Assembly: GCA_947589405.1 (NCBI GenBank)
Contig: CANQBT010000006.1
Location: forward strand, 1 to 27,941
Origin: an uncultured Clostridia bacterium
GTDB taxonomy: Bacteria > Bacillota > Clostridia > Lachnospirales > CAG-274
Direction: 5' to 3'
Length of the DNA stretch: 27,941 nt
Shown here piece by piece: positions 23,608 through 27,941 of the stretch (position 1 is its first letter; every line of letters starts with the position of its first letter). The notes beneath the pieces were generated by a model. The model was given only the letters and a program-made list of their open reading frames with translations. It did not search any database and was not told the origin of the DNA. Both the position numbers and the translations under genes were made by a program.

Positions 23608-24014
23608 TGGACTGTATTTTCTGTAAAATAGCAAATGGCGAAATACCTTCAACAACGGTTTACGAGGATAGTGATTTCAGAGTGATCACAGATATTAATC
23701 CCGCTAATCTTGGTCATTGTCTTGTACTTCCCAAGACCCATGCGGCAAATATATACGAGCTTAGCGAAGAGCTTACGGCAAAGGCGTTTATGCTTGCCAA
23801 AAAAATAGCCGCATCGGTACAAAAGACAACAAACTGTGACGGAGTCAATATACTTCAGAACAACGGCGAAGCGGCAGGACAGACTGTTTTCCACTTCCAT
23901 ATCCATGTTATACCACGTCTTAAGAGTGACGATGTGCAGCTTGGCTTCGGTTCATTTAAGACAGACAGCGAAAGCATCGCCGCAATGGGCGAAAAAATAA
24001 AAAACAATTTATAA
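23607..24014 (+). CDS. HIT-family nucleotide hydrolase (HinT-like)
   Basis: A 135-residue histidine-triad protein with the catalytic motif HFHIHVIPR (His96, His98, His100) and an N-terminal CIFCKIANGEIPS with a possible zinc-binding Cys pair (Cys3, Cys6). HinT-like proteins hydrolyse purine nucleoside phosphoramidates and AMP adducts; the natural substrate is uncertain. It is translated from ATG 23607, overlapping the asnB stop (TAATG), with AAGGAGG inside the asnB end, so both come from one message. Confidence 0.93.
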   Translation: MDCIFCKIANGEIPSTTVYEDSDFRVITDINPANLGHCLVLPKTHAANIYELSEELTAKAFMLAKKIAASVQKTTNCDGVNILQNNGEAAGQTVFHFHIHVIPRLKSDDVQLGFGSFKTDSESIAAMGEKIKNNL

Positions 24015-24029
24015 GAAAGGGTGTACAGA

Positions 24030-25916
24030 ATGAAAAAGCCACTTGCAGCAGTACTTGCAGCGGCAATAGCATTTTCCGCTATGCCTACAATATCTGCCTT
24101 TGCTGTTGATACTACAATAACAAGCAACCCTGTAGAGCTGGGCGAGGAAAGCACTACAGAAGCAGAAAGCACTACGGAAGCCACAACTCAGACTGTGACG
24201 GAAGCGGAAACTCATGTCACTACTCAGGCTGTGACGGAAACTCACACTCAGGCAGAAACTCATACTCATGCCACCACTAATGCGCAGCCTACAACGGAAA
24301 AGCCTGTTGAGACCACAACAAATGCCGATCCTATAAGAGAAGGTCATCCTCACGAGGTAAATATACATATCGATGCGTCAACAGACGGTAAGTACAGCGT
24401 AAACGATAAGGATTATATATATGCCTCAGACTATATCGATGTAGACCCAAGAGATCTTGACTGGAGTTCAGATAATGAAAGGGTCGCAACTGTAGACAGC
24501 AGAGGACGCATAAGCACTTTAAGAGCAGGTAGTGCTATTGTAACAGGCGACGGCACAGTTAAGTACAAATTCCATATAACCGTAAGAGAAATAGTTACAG
24601 AGGACAAGGATATAACGCTCTATGAAGATGAAAAGATAGATCTGAGCAAATATGTAAAGGAAGGCAATATTGACGACTACGACTGGAGTTCAGACGACCA
24701 CAGCATCGTTACGGTAGATGACGGCGGCACAGCCCGTTCAAAGGACAAGGACGGTCATGCCATAATTACCGCAGACAATGAAAAGGAAAGCGCAATATAT
24801 AAATTTTATATAAGAGTCAGAAGCTCCGATGGCAATCATCCTGTTGATCACAATTTCATAGATGAGAATATGCCTTTATACATGAGTGACGGAGATACGG
24901 CAGATGTTTCCGCTTTCCTTGATAAGGAGGCTGACAGCTACAAGTGGTATTCAGAGGATACCTCTATAGCAAGAGTAGATTCCGAAATGGGCGTTATAAA
25001 TGTCAGAAAAGAAGGCACTACCACGATCCATGCTCATGGTACGGTATATGACTACAGCTTTAAGGTAATGGTAGACGATGACTATTCCATAGACAGCAAA
25101 GAAATGAAGATAGGCGAAGTATTTGACTATGGCAAGTATATCGACAGCAAAATAAACGATGCGGAAGCCTATTCCTTCAAGGGACATATACTTGACATAT
25201 ACGGCGAAAAGGTAGAAGCAAGAACAAAGGGCGCAGGATATGTCGTATTCAAGAGCCCTCATGGGGAAATGCATCAGCTTCTTGTAAATGTAAAGGAGGA
25301 CAATACAAGACATTCTGCCGAAACTACTACAGAAGCGACTACGGAAGCAACTACAGCAGACATTTACTTTACAGACATAGCTCACAGACCATGGGCTAAG
25401 AGCGCTATTGAGAACATGGCGGCTTCAGGCTTTATTTCAGGCAGGGGCAATGGTATATTTGCACCTGACGATGGCTGTACAAGAGCCGATTTTACAATAG
25501 TTCTTGTAAGAATGCTGGGTCTTGACAATATGGCGCCAAGCGGAAATTATGCCGATGTTCCCGCAGACGCATACTATTACAACTATGTATCAATTGCAAA
25601 AAATAACGGCCTTGTGGCAGGTGTTGACGGAGACAGCTTCCGTCCTACTCAGAACATTACAAGAGAAGAGATAATGGCTATGGTATACAACGGCCTTACT
25701 CTTAAGGGCGTACCTATGAATATAAAGCAGTCCGTACTCAGCGGATATTCCGACGGCGCTCTTGTAAGTCCTCAGTATTGGGACGCAGTTTCCGCTCTTC
25801 TCAATATGGGCGCAGTACAGGGCACATCAGCTACGACTATCGATCCTAAGAGCAATGTTACAAGAGCGCAAATGGCTGTGCTTCTCAATAACGTATATAC
25901 AACTGTACTGAAGTAA
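24030..25916 (+). CDS. Secreted protein with Ig-like repeats and C-terminal SLH domains
   Basis: A 628-residue exported surface protein. Residues 1-25 are a signal peptide with probable cleavage after ISAFA. Residues 38-100 are a Thr/Glu/His-rich linker with TTEATT repeats and HTQAETHTH. About 108-186, 190-263, 275-348 and perhaps 353-423 form Ig-like (BIG2-type) domains with WSSDNERVATVDS-like cores. A second Thr-rich linker (430-442) leads to three SLH modules (about 446-500, 506-560, 567-625), which usually anchor proteins to pyruvylated wall polymer. No enzyme domain is seen, so a structural or S-layer role is likely. ATG 24030 is preferred because AAAGGG precedes it; an in-frame GTG at 24021 lies on that site. 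Confidence 0.87.
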   Translation: MKKPLAAVLAAAIAFSAMPTISAFAVDTTITSNPVELGEESTTEAESTTEATTQTVTEAETHVTTQAVTETHTQAETHTHATTNAQPTTEKPVETTTNADPIREGHPHEVNIHIDASTDGKYSVNDKDYIYASDYIDVDPRDLDWSSDNERVATVDSRGRISTLRAGSAIVTGDGTVKYKFHITVREIVTEDKDITLYEDEKIDLSKYVKEGNIDDYDWSSDDHSIVTVDDGGTARSKDKDGHAIITADNEKESAIYKFYIRVRSSDGNHPVDHNFIDENMPLYMSDGDTADVSAFLDKEADSYKWYSEDTSIARVDSEMGVINVRKEGTTTIHAHGTVYDYSFKVMVDDDYSIDSKEMKIGEVFDYGKYIDSKINDAEAYSFKGHILDIYGEKVEARTKGAGYVVFKSPHGEMHQLLVNVKEDNTRHSAETTTEATTEATTADIYFTDIAHRPWAKSAIENMAASGFISGRGNGIFAPDDGCTRADFTIVLVRMLGLDNMAPSGNYADVPADAYYYNYVSIAKNNGLVAGVDGDSFRPTQNITREEIMAMVYNGLTLKGVPMNIKQSVLSGYSDGALVSPQYWDAVSALLNMGAVQGTSATTIDPKSNVTRAQMAVLLNNVYTTVLK

Positions 25917-25932
25917 TACAGAAAGGTCGGTA

Positions 25933-25945
25933 ATGTCTGTGACAT
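25933..25945 (+). terminator. Weak hairpin after the SLH protein gene
   Basis: ATGTC-TGT-GACAT, 16 nt past the stop codon, has no T-tract. It could slow transcription but is a poor terminator. Confidence 0.25.
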
Positions 25946-25956
25946 AAACCTGTAAC

Positions 25957-25985
25957 TTGACAACCCCTGTGTATTGCTATATGAT
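25957..25985 (+). promoter_or_regulatory. Strong sigma-A promoter of the CBS-domain membrane gene
   Basis: A perfect TTGACA (25957-25962) and TATGAT (25980-25985) with a 17-nt spacer. The predicted transcript start is about 40 nt before the TTG start codon. Confidence 0.78.
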
Positions 25986-26032
25986 ATATAAAGAAAATTA
26001 TTATTGATTGGGAATTTATGGAGGCAAAAATT

Positions 26033-27364
26033 TTGTTAAGCGACATAGTTGTTATACTGTTTCTCATATTGCTTAAGGGCATTGTTACCTGCTGCTCCAC
26101 ATCTGTATCGGTGCTGGAGATAAAGAGAGCGAAGTATATTTCCGACAAGGACAATCCCGACTGCGCAAAGCTTGAACAGATATTGGAGGATTCGCAGAAA
26201 TACACTAACTCCACAGGTGTGGTAAACGCCTTTCTGGGCATAGTCATAGGCTTTATGCTGGGCTTTCGCTTTATAGACAAGCTCGTGCCTGTGGTAGCCG
26301 GCTTTCTGGAAACCGGGAAGGTAATGTCAGAGGCGGTGACCTCTGTACTTATTATAATAGTGGTAACATATTTCTTTGCCATGTTCAGCATAATAGTTCC
26401 CAAGAATATAGCCCACAAGATACCCGACAGGGTAGTGCTCAAGCTGGGCTGGCTTATGAAGCTTCTCATAGTTATACTTACGCCTTTCATGGGTATAATC
26501 AATGTTTCATGCAGACTGTTCAATATATTTGCAGATGACGAATACGATATAGAAAGCGATGTAAGTGAAAATGAAATACTTATGATGGTAGATGCAGGCG
26601 GAGAAAGCGGAAGCATAGACGAGCACGAAATGGAAATGATAAACAACATTTTCGACTTTGACGACAGGAACGCAGAGGAAATAGCCACACACAGAAAGGA
26701 AATAGTGGCTCTTCCCATAGATGCCGATGTAGATGAAATAATAAAAATCATAACCACAGAGAAGTTTTCAAGGATACCTGTGTATGAAGAGGACATAGAC
26801 AACATAGTCGGGATACTTCATATAAGGGACTTTATAAACGCCATACTTACTCAGGGCAGAGATGGCTTTGAGCTTAGGAATATCATTATGGAGCCATTCT
26901 TTGTTCCGTCTACCAAAAAGGCAGACAGTCTTTTTGAGGAAATGCAGAAAAAGAAGGTGCATATGGCAGTCGTAGCAGACGAATACGGCGGAACAGCCGG
27001 TATCATAACTATGGAGGACCTTATCGAAGAGGTCATGGGAGAGATACAGGACGAATACGATGAAGAGGAACAGCCCGATATAACAGAGGTCACCGAAAAC
27101 GTAACCGTCATAGAAGGCTCCGCAAGTCTTGACGACGTAGCCGAAAAGCTGGAAATAGAAATGCCTTTGGACGAATATGACACAATAGCAGGCTTCATAG
27201 TGGGACTTATAGATAAGATACCCGATGAAAGCGATGTGGACAAGACAGTTGACTACAAGGGCTATGTGTTCAGAATAGACAAGGTGGAGGATAAGAGAAT
27301 AGCTCTTATCACCGTTATAAAAAAGGAGACGGAGGAAAACTCCGACTCCGAAGAAAGCAAATAA
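26033..27364 (+). CDS. CorC/HlyC-type membrane protein (DUF21 + CBS pair)
   Basis: About 443 residues. The N-terminal DUF21 (CNNM) part, about 1-165, has hydrophobic segments near 3-20, 60-78, 95-120 and 135-150. A pair of CBS domains follows (about 205-325), containing FSRIPVYEEDIDNIVG and VVADEYGGTAGIITMEDLIE, then a CorC/HlyC C-terminal domain (about 345-430). Relatives are magnesium/cobalt efflux or transport proteins; older annotations say hemolysin, and transport is the better guess. An ATG at 26018 is in frame but poorly served; GGAGG at 26020-26024 sits eight nt before TTG 26033, so TTG is the likelier start. The gene has its own promoter, and rnpB follows 14 nt after its stop. Confidence 0.87.
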   Translation: MLSDIVVILFLILLKGIVTCCSTSVSVLEIKRAKYISDKDNPDCAKLEQILEDSQKYTNSTGVVNAFLGIVIGFMLGFRFIDKLVPVVAGFLETGKVMSEAVTSVLIIIVVTYFFAMFSIIVPKNIAHKIPDRVVLKLGWLMKLLIVILTPFMGIINVSCRLFNIFADDEYDIESDVSENEILMMVDAGGESGSIDEHEMEMINNIFDFDDRNAEEIATHRKEIVALPIDADVDEIIKIITTEKFSRIPVYEEDIDNIVGILHIRDFINAILTQGRDGFELRNIIMEPFFVPSTKKADSLFEEMQKKKVHMAVVADEYGGTAGIITMEDLIEEVMGEIQDEYDEEEQPDITEVTENVTVIEGSASLDDVAEKLEIEMPLDEYDTIAGFIVGLIDKIPDESDVDKTVDYKGYVFRIDKVEDKRIALITVIKKETEENSDSEESK

Positions 27365-27378
27365 CAAATATAAATACT

Positions 27379-27707
27379 GAGTTGGTCGGACAGTCGCGCA
27401 CATAAGTGTGAGGAAAGTCCGGGCTCCGCAGAGCAGGGTGCCGGATAACGTCCGGTGGAGGCGACTCTAAGGAAAGTGCAACAGAAATAAACCGCCTGAT
27501 TTTTTCGGGTAAGGATGGAAAGGTAGTGTAAGAGACTACCGCGCCTTTGGTAACAAAGACGGCTCTGTAAACCCCACCCGGAGCAAGTTCGGATTAAGGC
27601 ATAGGGGCTGCTCGTCCTGCCTTAAGGTTGGAACGCACGAGGCCTTTGGCGACAATGGCACCAGATAGATGACTGTCCAAGACAGAACCCGGCTTATAGA
27701 CCGGCTC
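27379..27707 (+). ncRNA. rnpB: RNase P RNA, type A-like
   Basis: The catalytic RNA of RNase P. The P1 helix is visible: GAGTTGGTC (27379-27387) pairs with GACCGGCTC (27699-27707), using G-T pairs. Conserved blocks include GAGGAAAGTCCGGGCTCC near the 5' end and ACAGAACCCGGCTTATAG near the 3' end. The overall plan suits type A, as found in Clostridia, rather than the Bacillus type B. Exact ends may differ by a few nt. It lies close behind the CBS-domain gene; I do not see a separate promoter, so it may be processed from a longer transcript. Confidence 0.95.
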
Positions 27708-27722
27708 AATACTTAAAATTTA

Positions 27723-27775
27723 AAAGCTGCTGCATTAAGTTTGTTTATAGACTTAAAGCAGCAGCTTTGTTTTTG
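27723..27775 (+). terminator. Rho-independent terminator of rnpB
   Basis: An 18-nt arm, 27723-27740, pairs with 27751-27768 with one A-A mismatch. The loop is 10 nt, and GTTTTTG follows the stem. It is the strongest terminator in the window. Confidence 0.85.
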
Positions 27776-27788
27776 ATTTATGTATAGG

Positions 27789-27941
27789 TTTTTGTTTAGC
27801 GGAATATCGACCCTTCAATCAGCCCATGCAAATCCGTTCATAACTTGTAATTCTTGGTTGGGTTGACAGCTCCATTGCAGCGGAAGAATTATCCGCATTG
27901 CACCGAAAGATTTATCGGACGCTCTGTAAGAGCGGCTTTCG
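27789..27941 (-). mobile_element. Composite repeat element M, cut by the window end
   Basis: Read on the minus strand: the last part of the hairpin chain (27941 down to about 27874, aligning with 21298-21365), then a core version 3 unit (27871-27808), then the edge CTAAACAAAAA (27799-27789). The core matches 15680-15719 at 38 of 40 positions. Here the order chain, core, edge is continuous, which helps define the full element. The left part lies beyond the window. Confidence 0.6.

Overview
The window reads as chromosome of a low-to-moderate GC anaerobic Bacillota, class Clostridia, probably a gut-type organism. The evidence is frequent ATA and AGA codons, strong AGGAGG-type ribosome binding sites, proteins with S-layer homology (SLH) domains, a type A-like RNase P RNA, and the conserved rpmH-rnpA-yidD-yidC-jag-mnmE-mnmG order. 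I cannot name the genus. There is no phage, plasmid, transposase, CRISPR array, tRNA or ordinary rRNA gene. Almost all the coding content is housekeeping or common accessory metabolism.

Layout. 1-4459 (+): a stand-alone BlaI/MecI-type repressor, a secreted SGNH esterase with SLH domains, and adenine deaminase. 4552-7399 (-): a flavin reductase-like protein and glycogen branching enzyme glgB. 7872-11277 (+): oligoendopeptidase F, a DUF2156 protein and a GNAT acetyltransferase. 11428-12240 (-): a YitT-family membrane protein. 12429-15134 (+): rpmH, rnpA, yidD, yidC and jag, behind a near-consensus promoter. 15846-21160 (+): mnmE, mnmG, nagA and an AIR-synthase-like protein, tightly packed. 21724-24014 (+): asnB and a HIT protein. 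24030-25916 (+): a secreted Ig-like/SLH protein. 26033-27364 (+): a DUF21/CBS (CorC/HlyC-type) membrane protein. 27379-27707 (+): rnpB with a strong terminator.

How the genes work together. The rpmH-to-mnmG block joins ribosome, RNase P, membrane-insertion and tRNA U34 modification genes and normally sits beside oriC. Here dnaA is missing on the left, where a YitT gene stands, and rsmG/parAB are missing on the right, where nagA stands. The block has therefore been cut out of its usual setting. Both parts of RNase P (rnpA protein and rnpB RNA) are in the window. Two SLH proteins imply an S-layer or SLH-anchored cell wall.

The unusual content is between the genes. Gaps at 7606-7824, 11279-11372, 15177-15783, 21162-21637 and 27789-27941 hold a modular family of structured repeats. 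These include 90-nt units whose conserved ends flank a 40-nt core that changes sequence but keeps its stem, chains of mini-hairpins whose copies differ by compensatory base pairs, and outer edges marked TTTTTGTTTAG / CTAAACAAAAA. A separate 27-nt palindrome occurs twice. These non-coding elements are the best candidates for something undescribed. They could be MITE/REP-like mobile DNA or structured RNA; I found no gene that would mobilise them.
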